The position numbers and the translations under genes were made by a program. DNA of 64,000 nt from a virus: positions 1 through 64,000 of IMG/VR virus record IMGVR_UViG_3300021964_000052. One strand, given 5' to 3'. The notes beneath the pieces are model-generated. The model was not told the DNA's origin. It saw only the letters and a list, made by a program, of their open reading frames with translations, and searched no databases. Below are positions 1-6,553 of the stretch, one piece after another. Every line of letters begins with the position of its first letter. The stretch's first letter is position 1.

Positions 1-3
1 CTA

Positions 4-942
4 TCATGCTAAAAACGCTTGTACTTTTGAATCTATTTCTGCAGGAGTTGAATGTTTAAGCTTCTCTTGAAATAGTGGACTGAATAACATATCAGCTATA
101 CTATCTAAAACTTCTTCATTCTCTATATTTGCTTTATCTTTTCTATCTCTATATTTTTTTACAGCATCTTTTAATTTATCTGCTCCAGGACCGGCTCCTA
201 TCTTTCTATAGCTTTTTAAAAATGCAGTCTTAATAGCTTTATCTTCTGACCTACTATCTCTATCCCAGTCTATTCCCGAAGATGCTTTGTTAAATTCCTG
301 CTCTTCTTCATCTGAAATTACTAATGGTTTAAAGAAAGAAGATTTACCTGCTCCAGTTCTATTATTATACTGCTCAAGATAATCCTTTATTCCTGTTGGT
401 CCGTTTTTTGCTGCTGTATTAAATGCATTTATCTCTTTTTCAAATTTACCATCTCTCATATTAACATAGATAGATAAATTACCTTTTAACTTTTTATTAA
501 AATCTCCTATCTTTTGATAAGCATTTCTCCATGTCTCAAAAGTAGATGAAGCAGGTATGTTTCTTTTTCTTTGAAAGTTAGATATATAAGAGATCATTGG
601 GTGAGTGTAGACCATCACCATATAGACATCATACCCTAAACTAAGCATCTTAGATAAGGTCTTATCAAATCTTACTCCAGCTGCTGTTGTATCCCAAACA
701 AAGCTAGACTTATTATCAGCTGCAGCATTAACGTCTTTCTCGACTTGGCTGCTGGCTGCTCCTAGATTGTTGTAGTACGGATGATCCTGATCCTCCACGT
801 ACTTGTCCGGGTTGAACTGTTCTAGGCTGTCTAATGATAGTTGGTTTAGAAGGTACGTTTTCCCTGCTCCAGCTCCTCCCGCCATTATTACCGCTTTCGG
901 GCCTCCCGTAGCTTCTAGGATTAGTTCTGATAGTTTTATCAT
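4..942 (-). CDS. P-loop NTPase / zeta-toxin-like or polynucleotide-kinase-like protein
   Basis: A Walker A motif, GGAGAGKT, lies at about residues 22-29, right after a short N-terminal segment MIKLSELILEATGGP. The following residues (about 30-130: FNPDKYVED, WDTTAAG, VYMVMVYTHP) fit a small kinase fold of the zeta-toxin/polynucleotide-kinase type, which phosphorylates a nucleotide, sugar nucleotide or nucleic acid end. The last 150 residues are charged and helical and I do not recognise them. The N-terminus resembles that of several other small proteins here (3385, 3575, 5111), which may be a capsid-targeting tag. The first 215 bases overlap the end of the upstream lipoprotein gene in another frame. 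The ATG at 942 is the only start that keeps the P-loop intact. P-loop certain; substrate unknown. Confidence 0.75.
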   Translation of the reverse strand: MIKLSELILEATGGPKAVIMAGGAGAGKTYLLNQLSLDSLEQFNPDKYVEDQDHPYYNNLGAASSQVEKDVNAAADNKSSFVWDTTAAGVRFDKTLSKMLSLGYDVYMVMVYTHPMISYISNFQRKRNIPASSTFETWRNAYQKIGDFNKKLKGNLSIYVNMRDGKFEKEINAFNTAAKNGPTGIKDYLEQYNNRTGAGKSSFFKPLVISDEEEQEFNKASSGIDWDRDSRSEDKAIKTAFLKSYRKIGAGPGADKLKDAVKKYRDRKDKANIENEEVLDSIADMLFSPLFQEKLKHSTPAEIDSKVQAFLA

Positions 943-1603
943 TGTTAAACTTATTTAAATTATTATATTCTCTTATGTTTATATTTTTATTTCCTCTTTT
1001 AAGTAAATCAACAGAACGTCTTATCTCTACATCATTATTTTCAGGTCTATTATATACTCTTACATTAGTACTGTTATTATTATTGTAACTCCTTACCTTA
1101 TTATAGTTTCTTTGAACTATATCGTTATCATTATATTGACTTCCTCTTCTAGTTTTAGCATAAGCTATATTCTGTCTATTCCATATATAAAAGTTACTAT
1201 AGTACGGGTTCCAACTATTCCATCCCCAGTTTCTAAACCCATAAGGGTCCCAACTATTAAATCCTCTCCATCCATAGTTAAAATTCCAGTCAAACCAGAA
1301 GTCGTATCTGTTTACATATAGATCCCATGGTGAATAATTATATCTATATTTGAATAGAAAGTTTCTATTATAAAAAGAATAGTACCATCTAAGATCTTGA
1401 TCTAATGCAAACTGAGTAAAGTTCCATCTAAATTTGTTATCGTTATTAAACTTTCTATGTAATCCAAATTCACTATCAATCACATCTACATTAATACCTG
1501 AAGAGGTCACAAATGCTTTAGGAGTGTGATTAAGAGTAGCAACTTTAAAATAACCACAGCTAGTTAATAAAAATAGTACAAATAAAAATGTTATTCTTTT
1601 CAT
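728..1603 (-). CDS. aromatic- and Asn-rich lipoprotein overlapping the next gene
   Basis: The N-terminus is a lipoprotein signal: basic start, hydrophobic stretch FLFVLFLL and lipobox LTSC, so the mature protein would begin at Cys16 and be lipid-anchored in an envelope membrane. Residues about 50-150 are extremely rich in Trp, Tyr, Phe and Asn (repeats such as FDWNFNYGW and WGWNSWNPYY); residues 150-291 are Asn/Arg/Ser-rich and look disordered. No family is recognised. In a phage it could be a superinfection-exclusion or envelope-altering protein. The last 72 codons overlap the 5' end of the P-loop gene in another frame, and GC content and G/C-ending codons rise in just that stretch. The start is set by ATG at 1603 after the motif TAACTATTTATAAT. 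The signal peptide argues strongly that this is real. Confidence 0.7.
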   Translation of the reverse strand: MKRITFLFVLFLLTSCGYFKVATLNHTPKAFVTSSGINVDVIDSEFGLHRKFNNDNKFRWNFTQFALDQDLRWYYSFYNRNFLFKYRYNYSPWDLYVNRYDFWFDWNFNYGWRGFNSWDPYGFRNWGWNSWNPYYSNFYIWNRQNIAYAKTRRGSQYNDNDIVQRNYNKVRSYNNNNSTNVRVYNRPENNDVEIRRSVDLLKRGNKNINIREYNNLNKFNNDKTIRTNPRSYGRPESGNNGGRSWSRENVPSKPTIIRQPRTVQPGQVRGGSGSSVLQQSRSSQQPSRERR

Positions 1604-1614
1604 ATAAATGGTTT

Positions 1615-1628
1615 ATTATAAATAGTTA
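1615..1628 (-). promoter_or_regulatory. recurrent TAACTATTTATAAT motif (late-promoter candidate)
   Basis: Begins inside the stop codon of the nuclease gene and lies 12 bases before the lipoprotein start. Near-identical motifs lie at 6540, 36031, 38401, 41926 and 51958, always just after a stop and before a start on the minus strand. This phage carries a gp55-like late sigma factor, whose T4 counterpart reads a single TATAAATA box, so these are candidate late promoters by position and recurrence. Not proven. Confidence 0.4.
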
Positions 1629-2408
1629 CACTTTTATAGTAGTAGGGTAACTATTATAAATCGGTTCAGTATTAGGATTCTCTAACTGATATAGCTCATA
1701 TATGTTTTGAAATAATTTAAAGTTTTTCTCTATATCATCAACCTGAAGTACTTTCCATCCTTTACCTTGCATTACTCCTTTCTGTTTGCTAGGTCCTCTC
1801 GATTTTGCTTTAAGCCATATAATCCCAGTTCTTTCTATTTCTACATCTCTACTTTCTTTTAATGCTTTAGCATAAGAAGCTAATTGAAGATCGTATGATT
1901 TATGTATACTATTAGAAGTTTTAAGGTCTAATAACCATACCTCTCCGTTAATTTTACAAACAATATCTGCAGTACCAGCATACCTATACTTATCTGACCA
2001 TACAAATTGTTCTGATGATATTAGTTCTGGTTTATATTCTTTCCAAAACTCTGCAAATTTTAATATCATCTCCCATACTATTTGAGAGTATTTAGCATTA
2101 CCGTAATCATCCATCCAAGAGATTTCTTCTCCTTCTACTAACTTTTCAGCAGCTTCATGTACTTGAGTACCTTCTTTACCTGCTCGTCTCATAATGAGAT
2201 CGGCGTTATGCCCAACGTCTTTGAGCCAAGACTCAAAAAACTTATTTTTGGGCATATACTGGAGTATGGTGGTTACGGACGGGTAGTATACTCCTTCGCC
2301 TCTCTTATAAACTCTCCTATCTAGAAAGTTAATTTGTTTTAACTCTGGATTGAAATCCAGTCTCTTTTTTTCATTCTGTTTAAGAATGTTCATTCCTTGT
2401 TTGATCAT
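1626..2408 (-). CDS. PD-(D/E)XK superfamily nuclease (Cas4/RecB-like)
   Basis: The core nuclease signature is readable: GTADIVCK (active-site Asp) at about residues 147-154, LLDLKT (D-x-K) at about 159-164, and QLASYAKAL, the QhXXY-type helix of RecB/Cas4-like exonucleases. An upstream His/Glu-rich helix (GTQVHEAAEKL) is also typical. Family members degrade or trim DNA ends; in T4-like phages they act in replication, recombination or host DNA breakdown. It overlaps the stop of the primase-like gene by ATGA, so the two are translationally coupled and share the promoter at 3348-3382. No Cys cluster for an Fe-S centre is seen, unlike true Cas4. Length (260 residues) fits a single nuclease domain. 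Confidence 0.82.
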   Translation of the reverse strand: MIKQGMNILKQNEKKRLDFNPELKQINFLDRRVYKRGEGVYYPSVTTILQYMPKNKFFESWLKDVGHNADLIMRRAGKEGTQVHEAAEKLVEGEEISWMDDYGNAKYSQIVWEMILKFAEFWKEYKPELISSEQFVWSDKYRYAGTADIVCKINGEVWLLDLKTSNSIHKSYDLQLASYAKALKESRDVEIERTGIIWLKAKSRGPSKQKGVMQGKGWKVLQVDDIEKNFKLFQNIYELYQLENPNTEPIYNSYPTTIKV

Positions 2409-3328
2409 AGATCTAATTTATGCACCATTAGACTAGAAAGGTCTAATTCATGTGCTGATTGGATTAATTTTGTAAACGGTATAAAACCCATTTCGGAAGG
2501 ATCTTTATCCGGTAACTCAATTAAAAAAACTCTCTTACCTTGATTTAAAAATTGTTCTGATATTTTTAACGCTTTACTTCTAGCGTCGGTGTCTAAAGCA
2601 ATATAAATATCTTTTACATTACTTGTTATAATCTTTTTATATAATGAAGTAGAGATACTCTTTCCCAGTATAGGTATAGCATTTCTACGTATAGCAATAG
2701 CATCAAACACTCCTTCACATAGTATTATAGGAGTATCCCAGTTAATTAAATTTTCAAAAAATATTACGTCTTTGGAAGTTTCGGGATTTTTGTATTTAAA
2801 ATAGTTTCCATCATAGCTTCTCGCAACAAAAAAGTTGAGTTGATTGGATTCAGAATAACTTGGGATAATAACTCTTCCTCCAAATTCTCCAGAAGTGCAA
2901 TATCCAATCCTATATTTAATAAAATCATTATCGGTAAGTCCTCTTTCATATAAGTATTTTCTTACTAAATTAGCTATAACTGAAGTTGTTGAAGCACTGT
3001 ATAACGGTTGATACTCTTTAGGTAACTCTACTACTGATATTCCTTTGTAGTTTATTTGAGCTCCTTTAGGTAGGTATTTTAATATTTCGCTAGCTTGTTC
3101 TCTAGGAGTTTTCAACTGCCTAAGTAAAGATCTTATTGTTCTACCTTTTGTTTCACACACCCAACACTCCCAGAAGTTCTTACCTTCTTCGGTTGTATGC
3201 ATATTGATCTCTAGCTTAGGTTTACGGTGATTACAAAAAGGACAATGAAAAGCATAGTTATCTCTAGCTTTTTTATGGCTTTTGCCTAAAATATTTTCAA
3301 TTGATCCTAAAAGGAAAGTATAGTCCAT
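2405..3328 (-). CDS. DNA primase, CHC2 zinc-finger plus Toprim (T4 gp61-like)
   Basis: An N-terminal zinc ribbon has Cys29-x2-Cys32 and Cys55-x2-Cys58, as in CHC2-type primases. A Toprim domain follows: ILCEGVFDAIAI at about residues 201-212 supplies the metal-binding Glu and ALDTDAR at about 239-245 the Asp-x-Asp pair. At 307 residues it is primase only, without a helicase, as T4 gp61 is; it would make RNA primers for lagging-strand synthesis with a separate gp41-type helicase that is not in this window. It is the first gene after the strong promoter at 3348-3382 and is coupled to the nuclease by an ATGA overlap. Confidence 0.85.
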   Translation of the reverse strand: MDYTFLLGSIENILGKSHKKARDNYAFHCPFCNHRKPKLEINMHTTEEGKNFWECWVCETKGRTIRSLLRQLKTPREQASEILKYLPKGAQINYKGISVVELPKEYQPLYSASTTSVIANLVRKYLYERGLTDNDFIKYRIGYCTSGEFGGRVIIPSYSESNQLNFFVARSYDGNYFKYKNPETSKDVIFFENLINWDTPIILCEGVFDAIAIRRNAIPILGKSISTSLYKKIITSNVKDIYIALDTDARSKALKISEQFLNQGKRVFLIELPDKDPSEMGFIPFTKLIQSAHELDLSSLMVHKLDL

Positions 3329-3347
3329 AAACCAGTCCGTATCTTAA

Positions 3348-3382
3348 CTATAAGATAAGAACTTTAATTCAATTATGCAACT
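3348..3382 (-). promoter_or_regulatory. Bacteroidetes-type promoter for primase and nuclease
   Basis: Minus strand reads AGTTGC, with TTG separated by exactly 20 bases from TATCTTATAG. This is the same arrangement as the other promoters listed here and fits the known Bacteroidetes -33 TTG / -7 TAnnTTTG pattern. It sits between the stop of the 62-residue gene and the primase start, giving a short leader. Confidence 0.75.
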
Positions 3383-3384
3383 AT

Positions 3385-3573
3385 CTAAGAGATTAATTCG
3401 CCGATGGCTTCTTTTACTACTGTTTCCAGAAGTGCTTTATTCTCTATATCCAGATAGTTATCTAACTTATTAGCTATAGTTTCTGCTAAATTAGTTATAT
3501 CTTTATCAGATAAGTTTAGCTCAGCTCTATGAATAATTTTATTATTCTCTAATATGATTTTTGATAACTTCAT
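3385..3573 (-). CDS. small protein with MKLSKIILE N-terminal tag
   Basis: A 62-residue acidic, helical protein with no recognised family. Its N-terminus MKLSKIILEN closely matches those of the neighbours at 3575 and 5111. The I/L-x-E pattern at residues 7-9 would suit cleavage by a T4 gp21-type prohead protease, so it could be a small packaged capsid protein. It precedes the primase promoter. Confidence 0.6.
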   Translation of the reverse strand: MKLSKIILENNKIIHRAELNLSDKDITNLAETIANKLDNYLDIENKALLETVVKEAIGELIS

Positions 3574-3574
3574 A

Positions 3575-3847
3575 CTAATTGTTTTGTTTTATGATCCTTA
3601 CTATTTCTCCTCTATCATCATCATCTACATGGAACACTTCATAGTCACCTAATTTATGTCCATGATATTTATTACCAAAATCCAATAAATCTTGTTGAGT
3701 ACCTCTTACATCTATTCTTCTATGCTCACTACCGGGAAACTTTAAATCAAAAGATAAATTAGGAAATTTTTCTGCAAATTTATTTGCAAGATTAATTAGA
3801 TAAACATCTTCCTTGTCTTCTGATAAAATAATGTTAGATAGCTTCAT
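3575..3847 (-). CDS. small protein with MKLSNIIL N-terminal tag
   Basis: A 90-residue mixed alpha/beta protein: a short tag (MKLSNIILSE), a helix (INLANKFAEKF), strands (LSFDLKF, RIDVRG) and an acidic run VDDDDRG. I do not recognise a family. It overlaps the end of the following basic protein's gene (3834) by 14 bases and is followed by the next tagged protein after one base, so it belongs to a tightly packed group of small late or capsid-associated genes. The tag suggests capsid targeting, by inference only. Confidence 0.6.
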   Translation of the reverse strand: MKLSNIILSEDKEDVYLINLANKFAEKFPNLSFDLKFPGSEHRRIDVRGTQQDLLDFGNKYHGHKLGDYEVFHVDDDDRGEIVRIIKQNN

Positions 3848-4034
3848 TTCTTTTAAGTAGTTCTCTTATTATTAAATTCTTCTTTTTTCTAAAAGTATTA
3901 GTAGTATACATCTTTTTTAATTCTTCTGTAGATGTTCCAGAAGGAGTGTAGTGTTTCCATTTGTACTTATTAGTCATTCTACCTCTAGAATCTCTTTCGT
4001 ATTCTTTAGTGCTTGGTTTTAATTTAGCTGGCAT
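3834..4034 (-). CDS. small basic phage protein
   Basis: A 66-residue, strongly basic protein (RDSRGRMTNKYKWKHYTP, RKKKNLIIRELLKR) with no cysteine or membrane segment. Small basic proteins of this look recur in T4-like marine phages beside the genes found here, but I cannot name a function; nucleic-acid binding is plausible from charge alone. It overlaps both neighbours by about 11-14 bases, which supports real translation. Confidence 0.6.
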   Translation of the reverse strand: MPAKLKPSTKEYERDSRGRMTNKYKWKHYTPSGTSTEELKKMYTTNTFRKKKNLIIRELLKRNEAI

Positions 4035-4350
4035 TACAAGTACAGTTTTTACAGTTACATTCCATTTTTTTAATTACTTTTACTTTAAGATCACCTGTTC
4101 CTTTTATAAGCCGGTGATATGTTTGCTTTGGTATAAATAGTTCGGTTTCGGTAAGGTAGCGAGGAATATCGTTGTCCAATTGAAATTTCCAGTCTGTTTT
4201 ATGGAGAGCTTGAACTATACGGTCTTCTTTGTCTCTATGCCATACTAATTCAAATGAAGAAGTTTCTTGCGAAAACTTTCTAACTACATAACCTTTTTTC
4301 TCTGTTTCAGAGTAAGGTCTACCAGTAACCTGAGAAATTTGATCCACCAC
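4024..4350 (-). CDS. cupin-like small protein with C-terminal Cys cluster
   Basis: About 108 residues. The middle reads as a beta-rich, cupin-like domain: LVWHRDKEDRIVQAL, PRYLTETELFIPKQTYHRLIKGTG, LKVKVIKK, with a pattern of His and Gly residues like that of small RmlC-like cupins. The C-terminus MECNCKNCTCN carries four Cys and may bind a metal. No good ATG exists near the 5' end; tandem GTG codons at 4350 and 4347 inside the end of the upstream gene are the best candidates, so the start is uncertain. Function unknown. Confidence 0.55.
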   Translation of the reverse strand: MVDQISQVTGRPYSETEKKGYVVRKFSQETSSFELVWHRDKEDRIVQALHKTDWKFQLDNDIPRYLTETELFIPKQTYHRLIKGTGDLKVKVIKKMECNCKNCTCNAS

Positions 4351-5107
4351 CTAATGATTTCCAGTAACGGCCAATATTACATGACCAGTATCCTGCTTTT
4401 GTTTTATCTTTTTTCTGTGCACATTTATGACGTGCAGCAAATGATGCTCTTGCACCCTTCTTTTTAAATTTAACTGAAAGCCCAGTATCCCCAAATGAGA
4501 CCTTTTTGACATTACCTGTCTTAGGGTTTTTAACATAAACGTAGAATTTTTTAGAACCACCTCTTTTAGGTTTATTTAATTGAACCTTTTTACCCTTGTA
4601 CTCCGCTTCGGGGATGTAGTCCACTGAGGCCTTCAGCATTTCGAATCCATTGTAATCGAAATTTTCGTTATTTATACTAACTGCTTTTCTGAATTTATTC
4701 ATATTAATGTTACCGCCAATCGACTCTACTAATTCTTTTACTAGTTCAAAATCTATCATTTCGTCTATTGATGCAGCTTCATCTATCTTATTCTCGTCTT
4801 CTATCATTTCATCGATTAAACATCCAATCTCAAATATAGCATTATACTTTGGTGACACCATAGGTAAGTCTAAAGGTACTTTCATACCGTTATACTCTGC
4901 ATATTCTCCTATATCAGTTGTTTCTAATAGTTCTTTATCTTCTTCGTTTAAATCTATATCTTCGTTTCTAAGGGCTTCTCTTGCTTCAGCAAATAAGTTA
5001 ACAAAGGCATCGCTAGAATAACGGTAGACATGTTCGTGTAATGTTAGACCATTGTCTAAATGGTACTTTAAAGATGGATATCCAACTACTTCTTTAAGTT
5101 TAATCAT
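4319..5107 (-). CDS. conserved phage protein ending in Cys/Trp-rich RYWKSLGGG...FSGYW domain
   Basis: 262 residues. The N-terminal half is acidic and helical (EEDKELLETTDIGEYAEYNG, DEMIEDENKIDEAASIDEM). The C-terminal 100 residues are basic and beta-rich, with the motifs KRGGSKKFYVYVKNPKTG, SFAARHKCAQKKDKTKAGYW and NIGRYWKSLGGG. I recall this tail segment as a widely conserved but uncharacterised domain in T4-like marine phages; the two Cys and His could bind a metal. It may be a structural or head-associated protein. It lies 3 bases after the Cys-rich gene at 5111 and overlaps the cupin-like gene by 32 bases. Confidence 0.65.
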   Translation of the reverse strand: MIKLKEVVGYPSLKYHLDNGLTLHEHVYRYSSDAFVNLFAEAREALRNEDIDLNEEDKELLETTDIGEYAEYNGMKVPLDLPMVSPKYNAIFEIGCLIDEMIEDENKIDEAASIDEMIDFELVKELVESIGGNINMNKFRKAVSINNENFDYNGFEMLKASVDYIPEAEYKGKKVQLNKPKRGGSKKFYVYVKNPKTGNVKKVSFGDTGLSVKFKKKGARASFAARHKCAQKKDKTKAGYWSCNIGRYWKSLGGGSNFSGYW

Positions 5108-5110
5108 AAT

Positions 5111-5530
5111 TTATTTATTATCGTTACGTTCTTGCCATTCTAAAGATACGGAATCTTTTTCAATCGGACCACCTTTTGCCCATGTTCTGCAGCTTCTAGC
5201 TGAATGACATTTGAAGTGATGCATCCAACAGTAACCTAGTCTACCGTCTTCATCAGAGGTAACTCCAGGCATACATTCATCCATTCTAGGTGAAATATCA
5301 AATGCTACACAATTACTACAATTAGAGGCTTTAGCTGCTTCTAAAGATGTATTCCAATATTTAGCTATATCTTTCCAGTAACTACCAGGTTTATCTACAT
5401 TCAATGGTCCATACTGTACATGAGTTGCTTTAATTGAAGCATCTCTATTCTTAGTATTAAGCATTAAATCCTGTGTTGCTACAGGGCAAGATTTATTATT
5501 TTCTTTTAAGATTATATCTCTTAACTTCAT
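5111..5530 (-). CDS. Cys-rich conserved phage protein with MKLRDIIL tag
   Basis: 139 residues starting MKLRDIILKEN, the recurrent tag. The body has regularly placed cysteines: SNCSNCVAF, MDECMPG, GYCWMHHFKCH and RSCRTWAKGGP. The YGPLNVDKPGSYWKDIAKYW block and the C-x2-C...GYC...KC...RTC spacing recall a conserved uncharacterised family of T4-like marine phages that could hold a metal or Fe-S cluster. It overlaps the GIY-YIG gene by 4 bases. Function unknown; metal binding is inferred from the cysteines. Confidence 0.65.
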   Translation of the reverse strand: MKLRDIILKENNKSCPVATQDLMLNTKNRDASIKATHVQYGPLNVDKPGSYWKDIAKYWNTSLEAAKASNCSNCVAFDISPRMDECMPGVTSDEDGRLGYCWMHHFKCHSARSCRTWAKGGPIEKDSVSLEWQERNDNK

Positions 5531-5988
5531 ATATTGAAATCTTTTCTATAAAATTTAGCGAGAATGTTATCATTAATGTATTCATTATGCTCTAACACCT
5601 CTTTTATAAATAGGTATTTGCATTCAAAATATGTTAATTGCTTCTTATTCGGTACATAACAGAGTATTTCCCTAGTAAATTCACTCTGTTTACCTTCTTT
5701 GATTAATTTTAAGATATCTTTATGAGAACCGTAATAAGTCATCCAATCTGATTCTGTAATGACTTTTTGTTTAAGTGGAACTCTTCCTCCTATACCTTTT
5801 GCTCTTCTTTCTTCCCTTAAAGCTTCTAAGGCTCTTTTACCTAATCTTTTATTTCGTTCAAAATATAAAACCTTCTTTCCAATATACTTTTTACCAGAAG
5901 GTTGATGTATAGACATATAGATAAAACCATATGTATCTTTAGGCATATCCCCTATGCTCTTTATTTCTTTACCATTAAATTTCCACAT
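5527..5988 (-). CDS. GIY-YIG-like endonuclease (Seg-like)
   Basis: The GIY-YIG signature is readable as YGFIYMSI (about residues 20-27) and KKYIGKK (about 33-39), followed by a basic helix and ESDWMTYYGSHKD, the conserved W..YYGS block of phage GIY-YIG proteins. Such enzymes nick or cut DNA; relatives in T4-like phages are free-standing Seg homing nucleases or host-DNA nucleases. At 153 residues it is essentially one catalytic domain. The gene begins 1 base into the stop of the dioxygenase-like gene. It could be a homing element placed at the end of the modification cassette. Confidence 0.7.
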   Translation of the reverse strand: MWKFNGKEIKSIGDMPKDTYGFIYMSIHQPSGKKYIGKKVLYFERNKRLGKRALEALREERRAKGIGGRVPLKQKVITESDWMTYYGSHKDILKLIKEGKQSEFTREILCYVPNKKQLTYFECKYLFIKEVLEHNEYINDNILAKFYRKDFNI

Positions 5989-6536
5989 TATCCTAAATAA
6001 AACCCTGAAATTTGTAACGTATATTTATCTTTCATACCTGCATTTGCTGATAGATGTAAAGGTTTAGATGACCATAAGTAACCCTCTCCTGCTTTCCAAT
6101 TATCAGATGTTTTCCAAGCATTTAGATCATTTATGTCTTGATACTGTAGCATATGTCCTACTTTCCAATCTTCTAAATAAATGTTTGCTCTTACTTTTAA
6201 TCTTTTATCATCAGGGAATCTTTTATTAATTTGAAAAAAAGTATCTCTATGCAGAGCGATAGTATTGCCAGGTGGCTGTAAAATAGATGATATAGTTATT
6301 ACTTCCATGTTTAATTGTTTACCTAACCCGTCAAAATCAACTATAGAGTTATCATACCACAATTGCTGTATGACAGTATTTTCTGAGGTGTAAGTCTCTC
6401 CTAAACCATATTCTTTATGAATATCAGTTAGCTCATGTACCTGATGAGATAGGCATGTTCCTTTATGAACAGAGTAATCTTGGTTTGGGGGTAAGAAATA
6501 ATTTAAGTCGTAATCTATTTTTATTTTTCGTAACAT
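5988..6536 (-). CDS. putative Fe(II)/2-oxoglutarate dioxygenase-like protein (third of the cassette)
   Basis: 182 residues with a double-stranded beta-helix layout. Candidate iron ligands are His96-Arg-Asp98 (IALHRDTF) and His161 (KPLHLSAN), with the strand KYTLQISGF beyond that could hold the oxoglutarate-binding residue. The spacing suits aspartyl/prolyl hydroxylase-like enzymes that hydroxylate proteins or small molecules with O2 and 2-oxoglutarate. It sits just after the carbamoyltransferase, separated by a short TAACTATTTATAAT unit, and closes the cassette that follows the Pro-rich fibre. Substrate unknown; a role in fibre or glycan modification is inferred from context. Confidence 0.6.
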   Translation of the reverse strand: MLRKIKIDYDLNYFLPPNQDYSVHKGTCLSHQVHELTDIHKEYGLGETYTSENTVIQQLWYDNSIVDFDGLGKQLNMEVITISSILQPPGNTIALHRDTFFQINKRFPDDKRLKVRANIYLEDWKVGHMLQYQDINDLNAWKTSDNWKAGEGYLWSSKPLHLSANAGMKDKYTLQISGFYLG

Positions 6537-6539
6537 TTT

Positions 6540-6553
6540 ATTATAAATAGTTA
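6540..6553 (-). promoter_or_regulatory. recurrent TAACTATTTATAAT motif
   Basis: Starts within the stop codon of the carbamoyltransferase gene and ends 4 bases before the start of the dioxygenase-like gene. It is identical over 14 bases to the motif at 1615. If it is a promoter box, the message would be nearly leaderless. Confidence 0.4.

Noticed and set aside
1626-2408. True Cas4 or part of a CRISPR system
   Set aside because: No Cys cluster and no CRISPR array or cas gene nearby; a general PD-(D/E)XK nuclease is the safer call.
4707-5021. 104-codon plus-strand frame
   Set aside because: Antisense of the acidic part of the 4319 gene; Ser/Ile-rich shadow typical of opposite-strand frames.
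1615-6553. Plus-strand T4 late promoters (TATAAATAGTT)
   Set aside because: The plus strand does read TATAAATAG at these sites, but no rightward genes follow; position relative to minus-strand starts favours the other orientation.
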